Assembly (NCBI RefSeq): GCF_900698965.1
Contig: NZ_LR217725.1
Location: 868,001-932,000, forward strand
From: Erwinia_E haradaeae_A
GTDB taxonomy: Bacteria > Pseudomonadota > Gammaproteobacteria > Enterobacterales > Enterobacteriaceae
Length of the DNA stretch: 64,000 nucleotides
Direction of reading: 5' to 3'
Part shown: in pieces, positions 9,508-18,778 of the stretch
Position numbering within the stretch: position 1 is the first letter of the stretch
Layout of the letters: each line of letters begins with the position of its first letter
Position numbers and translations under genes: made by a program
The notes under the pieces: generated by a model
Database searches by the model: none
Seen by the model: only the letters and a program-made list of their open reading frames with translations
Told to the model about the DNA's origin: nothing

Positions 9508-11517
9508 ATGTTAGGAAAGTTAACCCTAGACGCAATCCCTTTCCATGAACCTATTATCATGGTTACAGTTGCCGCTATTATTTTTACTGGCATTGCTATG
9601 TCTGGGGTTATTACATATTTTGGCAAATGGACATACCTCTGGTCCGAATGGTTTACCTCCGTAGATCATAAAAAACTTGGCATAATGTATATTATTATGG
9701 GGTTCGTGATGTTGCTGCGAGGTTTTGCTGATGCCATTATGATGCGTACTCAACAGGTTCTTGCCTCTTCTGGAAAAGAGGGTTTCTTATCAGCTCACCA
9801 CTATGATCAAATTTTTACCGCACATGGTGTGATTATGATCTTTTTTGTAGCCATGCCCTTTGTGGTAGGTTTAATGAATATTATAGTTCCATTACAGATT
9901 GGTGCAAGAGACGTAGCGTTTCCATATCTTAACAACCTCAGCTTTTGGTTAACAGCTGCAGGTGTCGCTCTAATTAATCTATCACTGGGTCTCGGTGAAT
10001 TTGCACAAACTGGTTGGTTGGCCTATCCACCCCTATCTGGACCAGAATATAGCCCAGGAGTTGGCGTTGATTATTGGATATGGAGTTTACAGATTTCTGG
10101 TATTGCTACGACACTTACAGGAATAAACTTTATAGTTACTATTTTAAAGATGCGCGTATTGGGCATGACTATGTTTAAAATGCCAGTATTTACTTGGACA
10201 TCTCTATGCACCAGCGTTCTGATTGTTGCCGCATTTCCAGTGTTAACTGTAACACTAACACTACTCACTTTAGATCGCTATCTTGACTTCCATTTCTTTA
10301 GCAATGACATGGGCGGAAATATGATGATGTATGTTAATCTCATCTGGATTTGGGGGCATCCAGAGGTATACATCCTGGTTCTACCAGTCTTTGGTATCTT
10401 TTCTGAAGTGGTAGCTACGTTTTCATATAAACGATTATTTGGTTACACATCACTGGTTTGGGCTACAATCGTTATTACAATTTTATCTTTTGTTGTGTGG
10501 TTACATCATTTTTTTACAATGGGCGCAGGTGCAAACGTTAACGCCTTTTTTGGAATTATGACGATGATTATCGCTATTCCGACTGGTGTCAAAATCTTTA
10601 ACTGGTTGTTTACAATGTACCAAGGCCGCATTAAGCTGCATCCCGCAATGTTATGGACTATGGGTTTTTTAGTCACTTTCTCTTTAGGTGGTATGGCAGG
10701 TGTTCTATTAGCTATTCCTGGAGCAGATTTTGTCCTACACAATAGTGTATTTTTGGTAGCGCATTTTCATAATGTAATTATTGGCGGTGTAGTGTTTGGG
10801 TGCTTTGCGGGTATAACCTACTGGTTTCCAAAGGCATTCGGATTTATTTTAAACGAAACGTGGGGCGTTCGTGCATTTTGGTTTTGGATCATTGGCTTCT
10901 TTGTTGCCTTTATGCCACTTTATATATTAGGTTTTATGGGGATGACGCGTCGTCTGAGTCAAGATATCGACCCACAGTTTCATCCAATGCTAGTTATTGC
11001 CGCTAGTGGCGCAGCCTTGATAAGCTGTGGTGTGGTTTGTCAAATTATTCAATTCTATGTTACGATCCGTGATCGCGTTCAGAACCGCGATCATACTGGT
11101 GACCCATGGAATGGGCGTACCCTAGAGTGGTCCACCTCATCTCCCGCTCCATTCTATAATTTTGCTATTGTACCTCAAGTAGATACACGTGACGCATTTT
11201 GGGCCATGAAAGAAAAAATAAAAAGACAGGGTAAGAATGAAGCTTCTTCCAAAAAAATTCATTATGTGGAAATTCATATGCCAAAAAATAGCAGTACTGG
11301 AATCGTAATAGCATTTTTTAGTCTACTTTGTGGTTTTGCTATGATCTGGCATATCTGGTGGCTTGTTATTACATCATTATTAGGAGTGCTGCTCTCTTGG
11401 AGCATAAAAAGCTTTGACGATGACGTGGATTACTTAGTATCCATTGCAGAGATTTTAGCAATCGAAAATCATAATTTTGAGGAAAAAAAGAAAAACAGGA
11501 TTCATCATGTTAACTAA
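9508..11517 (+). CDS. cyoB: CyoB, cytochrome bo3 ubiquinol oxidase subunit I
   Basis: Catalytic subunit that oxidises ubiquinol, reduces oxygen to water and pumps protons. From the ATG at 9508 the protein is 669 residues and aligns without gaps to E. coli CyoB: His106 and His421 (heme b), His284, His333, His334 (CuB), His419 (heme o3), the WGHPEVYI motif with the cross-linked Tyr288, and Lys362 in IPTGVKIFNW. An in-frame ATG at 9490 is possible, but AGGA at 9496-9499 sits 8 nt before 9508 and E. coli begins at the corresponding MFGKLSLD. About 15 membrane helices. It overlaps cyoC by 11 nt. All catalytic residues checked are intact. Confidence 0.97.
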   Translation: MLGKLTLDAIPFHEPIIMVTVAAIIFTGIAMSGVITYFGKWTYLWSEWFTSVDHKKLGIMYIIMGFVMLLRGFADAIMMRTQQVLASSGKEGFLSAHHYDQIFTAHGVIMIFFVAMPFVVGLMNIIVPLQIGARDVAFPYLNNLSFWLTAAGVALINLSLGLGEFAQTGWLAYPPLSGPEYSPGVGVDYWIWSLQISGIATTLTGINFIVTILKMRVLGMTMFKMPVFTWTSLCTSVLIVAAFPVLTVTLTLLTLDRYLDFHFFSNDMGGNMMMYVNLIWIWGHPEVYILVLPVFGIFSEVVATFSYKRLFGYTSLVWATIVITILSFVVWLHHFFTMGAGANVNAFFGIMTMIIAIPTGVKIFNWLFTMYQGRIKLHPAMLWTMGFLVTFSLGGMAGVLLAIPGADFVLHNSVFLVAHFHNVIIGGVVFGCFAGITYWFPKAFGFILNETWGVRAFWFWIIGFFVAFMPLYILGFMGMTRRLSQDIDPQFHPMLVIAASGAALISCGVVCQIIQFYVTIRDRVQNRDHTGDPWNGRTLEWSTSSPAPFYNFAIVPQVDTRDAFWAMKEKIKRQGKNEASSKKIHYVEIHMPKNSSTGIVIAFFSLLCGFAMIWHIWWLVITSLLGVLLSWSIKSFDDDVDYLVSIAEILAIENHNFEEKKKNRIHHVN

Positions 11518-12094
11518 AAATCTAACGACACACCAAAATGTAGAAACAAATAAAATCTTCGGGTTCTGGCTCTATCTAATGAGTGACTGCATAATTTTTG
11601 CAACACTGTTTGCTACATATGGTGTAATCGTAAATAATATTGCTAATGGTCCAACAGGTAAAGAGTTCTTTAATCTACCATGTGTATTATTTGAGACTAT
11701 CCTTCTCTTATTAAGCTCTGTAATGCATGGTTTAGCTATTATCCACATGAATCTAGGACACAAAAGTTCGGTCATAACTTACCTAACACTAACTTTTTTA
11801 TTTGCTCTTGGGTTTATTGCCATGGAAGGCGCTGAATTTTTTGATCTTTTTTCTAGAGGTATTACTCCTCATATTAGTGCTTTCTTGTCTGGATTTTTTA
11901 CTCTGGTGGGTACTCATGGTTTGCATGTGCTCTTTGGTATGCTCTGGATGCTCCTCTTGATTTTCCAAATAAGCACACGGGGTCTGACCGAAACCAATCG
12001 TATACGTCTTACATGTCTAAGCCTGTTCTGGCACTTTCTAGATATTGTATGGATTTGTGTATTTACTATTGTATACCTTATAGGGGAGGTATAG
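11507..12094 (+). CDS. cyoC: CyoC, cytochrome bo3 ubiquinol oxidase subunit III
   Basis: Subunit III, a five-helix membrane protein of 195 residues. Markers are KIFGFWLYLMSDC, TLVGTHGLHVLFG and CLSLFWHFLDIVWICVFT, nearly the same as E. coli. I place the start at ATG 11507, which overlaps the end of cyoB by 11 nt and has AGGA 6 nt upstream; the longer frame upstream encodes only a lysine-rich stretch that is the cyoB reading in another frame. Its stop shares one base with the GTG start of cyoD. Subunit III stabilises the complex rather than performing catalysis. Confidence 0.95.
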   Translation: MLTKNLTTHQNVETNKIFGFWLYLMSDCIIFATLFATYGVIVNNIANGPTGKEFFNLPCVLFETILLLLSSVMHGLAIIHMNLGHKSSVITYLTLTFLFALGFIAMEGAEFFDLFSRGITPHISAFLSGFFTLVGTHGLHVLFGMLWMLLLIFQISTRGLTETNRIRLTCLSLFWHFLDIVWICVFTIVYLIGEV

Positions 12095-12423
12095 TGAGAT
12101 ATCCTAACACAAAAAATGGTGATGCATATTTTAGCCTTCAGACTTATCTAAAAGGTTTTATTTTCTCTATTCTTTTAACTATCATTCCATTTTGGATGGT
12201 TATCAATCGAGCTGGATCGAAAAGTACAATCTTATCTCTAGTCATAATCTGTGCCATTGTTCAAATTTTTGTGCATTTAATATATTTTTTACACCTCAAC
12301 AGAAAATCAGAAGAGGGATGGAACTTCATTGCGATTCTATTTACAGCGTTAATTATTCTGATTATCATTGCCGGTTCACTATGGATTATGTGGAATCTCA
12401 ACTGCAATATGATGGATTCTTAG
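12094..12423 (+). CDS. cyoD: CyoD, cytochrome bo3 ubiquinol oxidase subunit IV
   Basis: Small three-helix subunit that helps CuB assembly. I choose the GTG at 12094: it gives exactly 109 residues, as in E. coli, and GGAGG (12085-12089) lies 4 nt upstream, a short but strong site. A longer frame from 12013 would run inside cyoC. The core SLQTYLKGFIFSILLTIIPFWMV and the end WIMWNLNCNMM match the family. Start and cyoC stop overlap by one base, indicating translational coupling. Confidence 0.93.
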   Translation: MRYPNTKNGDAYFSLQTYLKGFIFSILLTIIPFWMVINRAGSKSTILSLVIICAIVQIFVHLIYFLHLNRKSEEGWNFIAILFTALIILIIIAGSLWIMWNLNCNMMDS

Positions 12424-13344
12424 TTGAGATTTAGACAACTTAGAGTCATCAAGCACTTGATTGCTCGATATATAGAGATAACCAAGCCAGGAATTATTTT
12501 TGGAAATTTAATTTCTGTTATTGGAGGATTTTTACTCGCTTCTCAAGGTGACATTAATTATATAGAACTTTGTTCTACTGTTTTCGGTGCAGGGCTGATA
12601 GTTGCATCTAGCTGTGTCTACAATAACTATATAGATCGTGACATTGATAAAAAAACTCATCGCACTAAAAATCGAGCATTAGCAAAAGGGCTAATCTCTC
12701 TAAAATTAAGCCTAATGTATGCCACTATATTAGGTGTCACTGGCTTTGCTGTATTATATAGTAAAGCAAACTTTCTTGCCATGTCAGTTGCTGCTATAGG
12801 CATGATAATTTATGTTTGCATCTATAGTCTATATATGAAACGTCATTCTCTTCATGGTACATTTGTTGGCAGCCTGTCTGGAGCCACACCACCAATTATC
12901 GGTTACTGTGCGGCCTCTAATCAACTACAACCCGGCGCACTTATACTACTGATTATCTTTAGTTTATGGCAAATACCACATTCTTATGCCATAGCTATAT
13001 ATCGAATCCAAGATTATCAATTAGCTAATATTCCAATCTTACCAGTTGTTAAGGGTGTTTTTATAACAAAACGTTATATCACCATATATATCATTGCATT
13101 TATCGCAGCTACCCTAATGCTAAAAATTTTTGGTTACACCGGATATAAATATCTAGTAGTAGTGTCTATAGTAAACACGTGGTGGTTAATGATAGCTATA
13201 TCAGGTTACACAACCCAAGACGATCGCCTTTGGGCGCGAAAATTATTTCTGATTTCAATTGTAGTCATTACCACGCTAAGTATCATGATGTCTGTTGATG
13301 TTATAGCAGTAAATCCAAAGCACGTGCCAGTATATATAAGTTAA
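12424..13344 (+). CDS. cyoE: CyoE, protoheme IX farnesyltransferase (heme O synthase)
   Basis: UbiA-family membrane prenyltransferase that makes heme O for the bo3 oxidase. The first Asp-rich motif NNYIDRDIDKKTHRTKNR and YSLYMKRHSLHGTFVGSLSGATPP are intact; about nine membrane helices. The start is uncertain: TTG at 12424, immediately after the cyoD stop (306 residues, GGA 7 nt upstream), or TTG at 12457, which matches the E. coli N-terminus better (295 residues). Either way a non-ATG start is used. Last gene of the cyo operon; intact, so the oxidase can receive its heme. Confidence 0.95.
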   Translation: MRFRQLRVIKHLIARYIEITKPGIIFGNLISVIGGFLLASQGDINYIELCSTVFGAGLIVASSCVYNNYIDRDIDKKTHRTKNRALAKGLISLKLSLMYATILGVTGFAVLYSKANFLAMSVAAIGMIIYVCIYSLYMKRHSLHGTFVGSLSGATPPIIGYCAASNQLQPGALILLIIFSLWQIPHSYAIAIYRIQDYQLANIPILPVVKGVFITKRYITIYIIAFIAATLMLKIFGYTGYKYLVVVSIVNTWWLMIAISGYTTQDDRLWARKLFLISIVVITTLSIMMSVDVIAVNPKHVPVYIS

Positions 13345-13465
13345 ACGCTGGAAATGATTTTTCGTCTATGTAGTCTAGAACGGTAATGTGTTATTATTCT
13401 ATTTGTGTAGTCTTGAACACTACCCATCATAAAAACGTGTCATTACTAAAGATATCAAGGTAATC

Positions 13466-14833
13466 ATGGCTCATAATAAAATGACCCCACTTGAGAAATA
13501 TGCAAGCTGGGGTCTTGGGACAGTTTTTTCATTGCGAATGCTAGGGCTCTTTATGGCTCTACCTATCCTTACAACTTATGGTGGCAACTTAAATGGTGCG
13601 ACTGAAACATTAACAGGGCTAGCTATTGGCATATACGGCATTACTCAAGCTTTTTTTCAAATTCCTTTCGGTGTACTATCTGACCGCTTTGGCCGAAAAC
13701 CATTAATTATCAGCGGTCTATCTATTTTTATGATCGGCAGCATAATTGCCGCTATGACAGAATCTATATGGGGTGTGATTCTTGGACGCGCTTTGCAAGG
13801 AGTCGGGGCAATAGCCGGAACAATTTTGGCACTTTTATCTGATCTCATGAGTGAGGAAAACTACACTAAAGCAATCACTTTTCTTGGCATTAGCTTCGGG
13901 ATCACTTTTTCCCTTGCTATAGTTCTTGGACCTATTATCACTCAAGCGCTTGGCCTTCAAGAACTATTCTGGATCATCGCAGTATTAACCATGATTAGTA
14001 TAATAATTACACTGATCATTGTACCATCAACGTCAAAGCACACACTAAATCGTGAATCTTCACTAGTAACAAGCAGTATTCGTCACGTCATTGGCAATTC
14101 TCATCTAATGAAGCTCAATCTTAGTGTTTTCTTTTTGCATGTGTTACTAATGTCGAGTTTTATTGGAGTACCTAAACATTTTATTATGGTAGGATTATCT
14201 GCTGGCGAACACTGGAAAATATACCTATGTACAATGTCAATAGCTTTAGCTCTTGCAGCACCATTACTCATCTATGCTGAAAAAAAACGTCAAATGAAAA
14301 AAGTTTTCGTCTTAGCTATAGGATGCATTTTAGGAGCTGAGACTGTCTTTTGGATGATAGATTACCCAATATGGACTCTAATCACTAGTCTAGAGATATT
14401 CTTTGTTAGTTTTAATCTGATTGAAGCAATTCTACCCTCATTTATCAGTAAGCAATCCCCTGTTGGCTATAAAGGTACAGCAATGGGAGTATACACTACT
14501 AGTCAGTGTATTGGTGTGGCAACTGGAGGTTTTGTAGGTGGCTGGATATTAGATTACATGGGTAGTAGTACAGTATTTTTATTTAACATGTTGGTAGCGT
14601 TATCTTGGTTTGTATTGAGCCTAAACCTAAGAGAACCTCGTTATCTTAGTACTTTACGTTTTCATCTTGAAGATTGCATACAAGATCCGATTCAATTGCA
14701 AAACTTTCTAAAGCAGCAAGATGGTATATTTGATGCATGGATATTACCTCATGAAAAAAGCGCTTATGTAAAAATTGATAGTAAAATGACAAATCGGGAT
14801 GAGATAAAAAAAATAATGTCACAAAAAGTGTAA
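13466..14833 (+). CDS. yajR: YajR, major facilitator superfamily transporter with C-terminal YAM domain
   Basis: Proton-driven MFS transporter of 455 residues (E. coli 454) with 12 membrane helices. Motif A reads GVLSDRFGRKP at about 69-79. After the last helix a soluble ferredoxin-like YAM domain (about 388-452) remains intact and ends AYVKIDSKMTNRDEI, as in E. coli. The natural substrate is unknown. The gene follows cyoE by 121 nt in the same orientation, the enteric order, but the spacing suggests its own promoter. Keeping a full-length efflux-type protein with its accessory domain indicates selection. Confidence 0.95.
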   Translation: MAHNKMTPLEKYASWGLGTVFSLRMLGLFMALPILTTYGGNLNGATETLTGLAIGIYGITQAFFQIPFGVLSDRFGRKPLIISGLSIFMIGSIIAAMTESIWGVILGRALQGVGAIAGTILALLSDLMSEENYTKAITFLGISFGITFSLAIVLGPIITQALGLQELFWIIAVLTMISIIITLIIVPSTSKHTLNRESSLVTSSIRHVIGNSHLMKLNLSVFFLHVLLMSSFIGVPKHFIMVGLSAGEHWKIYLCTMSIALALAAPLLIYAEKKRQMKKVFVLAIGCILGAETVFWMIDYPIWTLITSLEIFFVSFNLIEAILPSFISKQSPVGYKGTAMGVYTTSQCIGVATGGFVGGWILDYMGSSTVFLFNMLVALSWFVLSLNLREPRYLSTLRFHLEDCIQDPIQLQNFLKQQDGIFDAWILPHEKSAYVKIDSKMTNRDEIKKIMSQKV

Positions 14834-15461
14834 TACACACCATATTAACACTGACGAGGTTTGGAGAAAATATTTTTAGTTAACACTAGAGTATTGTATC
14901 TTAAGTTTAAGATCTATAATAATAATTACTAATCAACACTCAAGGCATATTGCTTAGCAATATTCATTGATAATATTGGATAGAATCTTTAGAGACATTA
15001 ATAAAAATGCATGCAGAAATTAATATCTTATTAGATCCAATATTGGTTTAAATCTAAAATATTAAAAAATTGACTGTGTTTTGTTATTTTTAATAAAGCA
15101 TATAACCTATTAGTAAAAGCACAATAAGCACAATATAAGTTCGTAATCAAAAGTTTTCATATATTATAAGTTATCATGCCTATGATACATATCATTATTT
15201 GAATCGAGATAGAAGATGACGTATCATATGTCATAATTTTACTAAAAATATAATTTTTATAATTTTTTGTGATCTCATGGCAAGTTAAATGAATCTTCAT
15301 TAATAATCCTGTTCGTGATCAGTTCTAGAAATAACTGGGTTTAAAATATTTCACATAAATTCTATCTTGCTATTGAGCAAGGCAAGTCACTTACGATGAA
15401 CTTGATCGTAGCAGTATACAGCCCACACAATTTTAATGTAAGATAACTTAAGGAGTATCAG
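14834..15461. other. Non-coding gap upstream of mdh
   Basis: 628 nt without a gene. In E. coli argR is divergent from mdh at this place; I see no trace of it. A small hairpin (ATATTGC, loop TTA, GCAATAT at 14947-14963) is the only structure noticed. Confidence 0.5.
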
Positions 15462-16403
15462 ATGAAAGTGACAATCCTTGGTGCGGCAGGAGGTATTGGT
15501 CAAGCCCTTTCTTTATTGCTCAAGACACAACTACCAGAAGGCTCTAAATTATCTCTATATGATATTTCTCCAATTACCCCAGGTGTTGCAGTTGACTTAA
15601 GTCATATACCTACTTCTGTTAGCATGCAAGGGTTTACAGGAGACAATATCACTCTAGCACTAAAAGACACTCAAATCGTATTAATTGCAGCTGGTTTCGC
15701 GCGAAAGCCTGGTATGGATCGATCTGATCTTTTGCAATTAAATGCTAGAATTATTGAACACCTTATAGAGCAGGTATCTATCACTAGTCCATATGCTATA
15801 ATAGGCATTATTACCAATCCAATTAACACTACTGTTCCTATAGCGGCTAAAGTACTAAAAAAATTTGGAGTTTATAATAGAAAAAAACTATTCGGCATTA
15901 CTATGCTAGATATTATCCGTAGTAATACATTGATTGCTTTATTGACTGGCAAAGCACCAGAAAAATTCAACATCCGAGTTATTGGGGGTCACTCAGGCTC
16001 CACAATTCTGCCTCTCTTCTCTCAAGCATCGCATAGTAATATTCAATTAACTACAGAAGAAATTCACGATCTTACAAAAGATATCCAAAATGCAGGTACA
16101 ATAGTACTTGAATCCAAGTCTGGTGGTGGGTCTGCCACTCTTTCAATGGCATATGCAGCAACACATTTTTGTCTCTCACTCGTGCGCGCTTTGAAAGGAG
16201 CAACTAACATAATAGAATGTGCATATGTTGAAGGACCGGGGGAATATGCTAAATTCTTTTCGCAACCCCTTATGTTAGGAAAGGATGGAATCTCTGAGTA
16301 TTGCCCCATTGGTAAACTTAGTGCATTTGAAATGAATGCACTCAGAAACATGCTCGATCAACTCAAATACGACATTCAACTAGGAGAAGATCTTGTTAAG
16401 TAA
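15462..16403 (+). CDS. mdh: Malate dehydrogenase
   Basis: NAD-dependent malate dehydrogenase of the TCA cycle, 313 residues (E. coli 312). The numbering is the same as E. coli: Rossmann loop GAAGGIGQA at 7-15, Arg81 and Arg87 in ARKPGMDRSDL, Asn119, Asp150, Arg153 and the catalytic His177 in IGGHSG are all present. A strong AAGGAG site lies 7 nt before the ATG. It stands alone between two gaps. With the cyo oxidase it supports an aerobic life style; the rest of the cycle lies outside the window. Confidence 0.97.
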   Translation: MKVTILGAAGGIGQALSLLLKTQLPEGSKLSLYDISPITPGVAVDLSHIPTSVSMQGFTGDNITLALKDTQIVLIAAGFARKPGMDRSDLLQLNARIIEHLIEQVSITSPYAIIGIITNPINTTVPIAAKVLKKFGVYNRKKLFGITMLDIIRSNTLIALLTGKAPEKFNIRVIGGHSGSTILPLFSQASHSNIQLTTEEIHDLTKDIQNAGTIVLESKSGGGSATLSMAYAATHFCLSLVRALKGATNIIECAYVEGPGEYAKFFSQPLMLGKDGISEYCPIGKLSAFEMNALRNMLDQLKYDIQLGEDLVK

Positions 16404-16611
16404 TCCATGAGATACTGAGCGCTATATATTAAGAGTTACAGCTAGGTGTGAAAATTCAAATCTGATACTATATAATGCTTATACAACCAACATCAAGACT
16501 AGTTCATCAGATGGCACGGAAGACCCTCAAAAAGCTTATGCGCTTACTATTCAGTATAGTGCTAGTATTGTATATATAGGTTTAATATCTTATATTATTT
16601 TATGGAGTGTT

Positions 16612-16785
16612 ATGGATACTTGCTTTTTAGATATTCTTGCGTGCCCACAGTGTTATCAGCCGTTAGAGCTGTATAATAATCAAGATCACCTCGAACTTAT
16701 CTGTCAAATAGACCAGTTAATCTATCCGATCCGAGATGGCATTCCAGTTTTACTCAAACACGCAGCTCGCCATCTAGCACTATAG
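16612..16785 (+). CDS. ycaR: YcaR, small Trm112-like protein
   Basis: Short gene of 57 residues (E. coli 60), missed by a longer ORF cut-off. The protein starts MDTCFLDILACPQCYQPLEL and ends with the family motif IRDGIPVLL; Cys11 and Cys14 form the CPxC pair, with a further Cys at 31. The UPF0434/Trm112 fold often acts as a small partner of methyltransferases; the exact role of YcaR is not established. GGAG lies 4 nt before the ATG. Its stop overlaps the Shine-Dalgarno of kdsB, and the ycaR-kdsB pair is the same as in E. coli. Confidence 0.92.
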   Translation: MDTCFLDILACPQCYQPLELYNNQDHLELICQIDQLIYPIRDGIPVLLKHAARHLAL

Positions 16786-16796
16786 GAGGACGGTTC

Positions 16797-17543
16797 ATGA
16801 ATTTTATAGCCATAATTCCAGCACGTTTTGCTTCTAGACGCATGCCGGGCAAGCCTCTATTAACATTACATGGAAAACCGATGATACTTCATGTAGTCGA
16901 GAAAGCTCTGAAATCTGGTGCACAAAAAGTTATTGTTGCCACTGATCATGATGATATAGCAACCACAGTACGTACTGCTCATGTCGAGGTTTTGATGACA
17001 AAAAAAAACCATCAGTCTGGCACGGAACGTCTATCTGAGGTAATTGAACACTATCAGTTCCCTAACGAAACAGTGATTGTCAATGTTCAAGGTGATGAGC
17101 CGATGATACCTCCAATGATGATACAACAGGTAGCACAAAACCTATCATCTCATAGCGTAAACATAGCTACATTAGCAACACCAATACACTCTTTACAAGA
17201 AGCACACAACCCAAACCTAGTTAAGGTCGTTCGAGATATCTACGGCTGTGCATTGTATTTTTCTCGTTCTGTGATCCCTTGGAGTCGCACGAACAGTTTC
17301 ATTACAACACATAATGCTAACATACCACTGCTTCGTCATATCGGTATTTATAGCTATTATGCTGGATTTATTCGCCGTTATGTTAGTTGGCAATCTACAC
17401 TCTTAGAAAGTGAGGAGCTCTTAGAGCAACTTCGTGTATTATGGTATGGTGAAAAAATACATGTTGATATTACTCAGGCTCATCTTACACATGGCATAGA
17501 TACACCAGAAGATCTCGCAAAGCTTAATCAACTTAATAAATAA
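16797..17543 (+). CDS. kdsB: 3-deoxy-manno-octulosonate cytidylyltransferase (CMP-Kdo synthetase)
   Basis: Activates Kdo with CTP to CMP-Kdo for the LPS inner core, in the cytoplasm. 248 residues, equal to E. coli. The nucleotide-binding start IIPARFASRRMPGKPL, the ATDHDDI segment and the metal-binding NVQGDEP are intact; the end has GIDTPEDL. AGGAGG at 16784-16789 overlaps the ycaR stop and sits 7 nt before the ATG, so the two genes form an operon. In E. coli msbA-lpxK-ycaQ precedes this pair; here msbA-lpxK lies some 41 kb away, so the cluster was split by rearrangement. Confidence 0.96.
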   Translation: MNFIAIIPARFASRRMPGKPLLTLHGKPMILHVVEKALKSGAQKVIVATDHDDIATTVRTAHVEVLMTKKNHQSGTERLSEVIEHYQFPNETVIVNVQGDEPMIPPMMIQQVAQNLSSHSVNIATLATPIHSLQEAHNPNLVKVVRDIYGCALYFSRSVIPWSRTNSFITTHNANIPLLRHIGIYSYYAGFIRRYVSWQSTLLESEELLEQLRVLWYGEKIHVDITQAHLTHGIDTPEDLAKLNQLNK

Positions 17544-17937
17544 AGTCTAAGGTATTAAAGCAATGCATTCAACTATCACATGCCAATCTATCAGACATTT
17601 TGAATGCTATTGTAAAAAAGTTTACTACTTTACAAGAAAATTACAAGAAAAATCCTGACTGAGTACTGAGCATTTACATCTAGATACTGCTAATTTCTTG
17701 CATGCTCTCAACAAGCATAGATACATGACCGCCAGAATGTTTCTGTGAAATCTCTTGAAAAATAAAAATATAGAATACATGTCGTTTTACACAATATGTA
17801 GCAGATCATGTGTAACGCTATATTATAACATTTGCATTCCGTACACACCTCCTTGTGATCATTTTCCTATTTAAACAGATTGTGGTATTAATAAATCTCA
17901 ATCTATTTATATGTCATGTATTTCCTGATCATTACTA
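17544..17937. other. Non-coding gap between kdsB and the zinc-finger gene
   Basis: 394 nt between convergent genes with no readable gene and no clear terminator. Confidence 0.45.
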
Positions 17938-18156
17938 CTACTGGTATTGTCTACCCAGCCGTTGCTTCATTTCTCTTTGATATTTATTATAATCATCTCC
18001 GCATTCTGCTGAACAAAATGCTGTTCCTAAAACAATAGTCTCCTCTTTGCACCAAATACATTGTCCATCAGGACTTTTGAGGCTTTTTTCTCGGGATGAT
18101 AGTGCTGCGTTAATAATATCTTGCTCGCGTTTTTGAGCTAAATCTGCTTCATCCAT
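17938..18156 (-). CDS. Small C4 zinc-finger protein, TraR/DksA-like
   Basis: Protein of 72 residues. The N-terminal half (MDEADLAQKREQDIINAALS) is a charged helix like that of short TraR/DksA proteins. The C-terminal half holds four cysteines, Cys33, Cys36, Cys48 and Cys52, spaced CX2C-X11-CX3C (CIWC ... FCSAEC), and ends basic. The start is firm: ATG with GGAG 7 nt upstream. Proteins of this kind are often phage- or plasmid-borne and may bind RNA polymerase; that function is inference. No other phage gene is near. The zinc ligands are all intact although the gene is short and isolated, which argues that it is still used. Exact family not recognised. Confidence 0.7.
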   Translation of the reverse strand: MDEADLAQKREQDIINAALSSREKSLKSPDGQCIWCKEETIVLGTAFCSAECGDDYNKYQREMKQRLGRQYQ

Positions 18157-18778
18157 TATTTAACTCCTACATAAGTTTTATGCCTTGAGATTGTATGGGC
18201 TCTCTTTAGAGCCCACTGGAGATACATATCACCACCTATATTTACAAATATTCTCCATGTATTTTAAATAAAGTTAGATAAGTATTGGTAAGGAAATATC
18301 ATCTTTAGTCCTTCATGTTATAACAGGTTGCAATTCAAACAAGTGCAGATCCTAAATATCCATTTATACATGATTCACATACTGAGTCCAAAATAATTAT
18401 AATATATAGCCATAGAAGATATCGATATTTACTGGAAAACTTAAGACCATATTACATATTTCGCACTTTCAACAGAACCTCGATGCTATCAGACACTGCG
18501 CCTAATAGAAGAATGAAACCACATAATCATTAATGCGATCTAATCGCAAACATTAATACAAGATATTTACTAGTAGGAATTACTATACTAATGTATACCA
18601 TTAATTAGGTTAAAGACTTATTTATTAGTTTAAAAACTACTGTAGAGCATTCGATTACTGTAAGACAGATAGGTTTTACAGTTTTTTTAAAGGTAGTTAA
18701 CCAACCTTGTTCTATAGGCTTCTGTTAATACTACTCATTCGATTGTATTATTGAATATTTACTGAGATTATAACACTT
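18157..18778. other. Non-coding gap between zinc-finger gene and suhB
   Basis: 622 nt between divergent genes without a recognisable gene. It contains the hairpin at 18196-18215. Confidence 0.45.
18196..18215. repeat. Perfect 8-bp hairpin upstream of the zinc-finger gene
   Basis: TGGGCTCT and AGAGCCCA flank a CTTT loop. It is GC-richer than its surroundings, lies 40 nt upstream of the zinc-finger start codon, and has no T-tract, so it is not a typical intrinsic terminator. In the zinc-finger transcript it could form a leader stem-loop. Confidence 0.6.
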
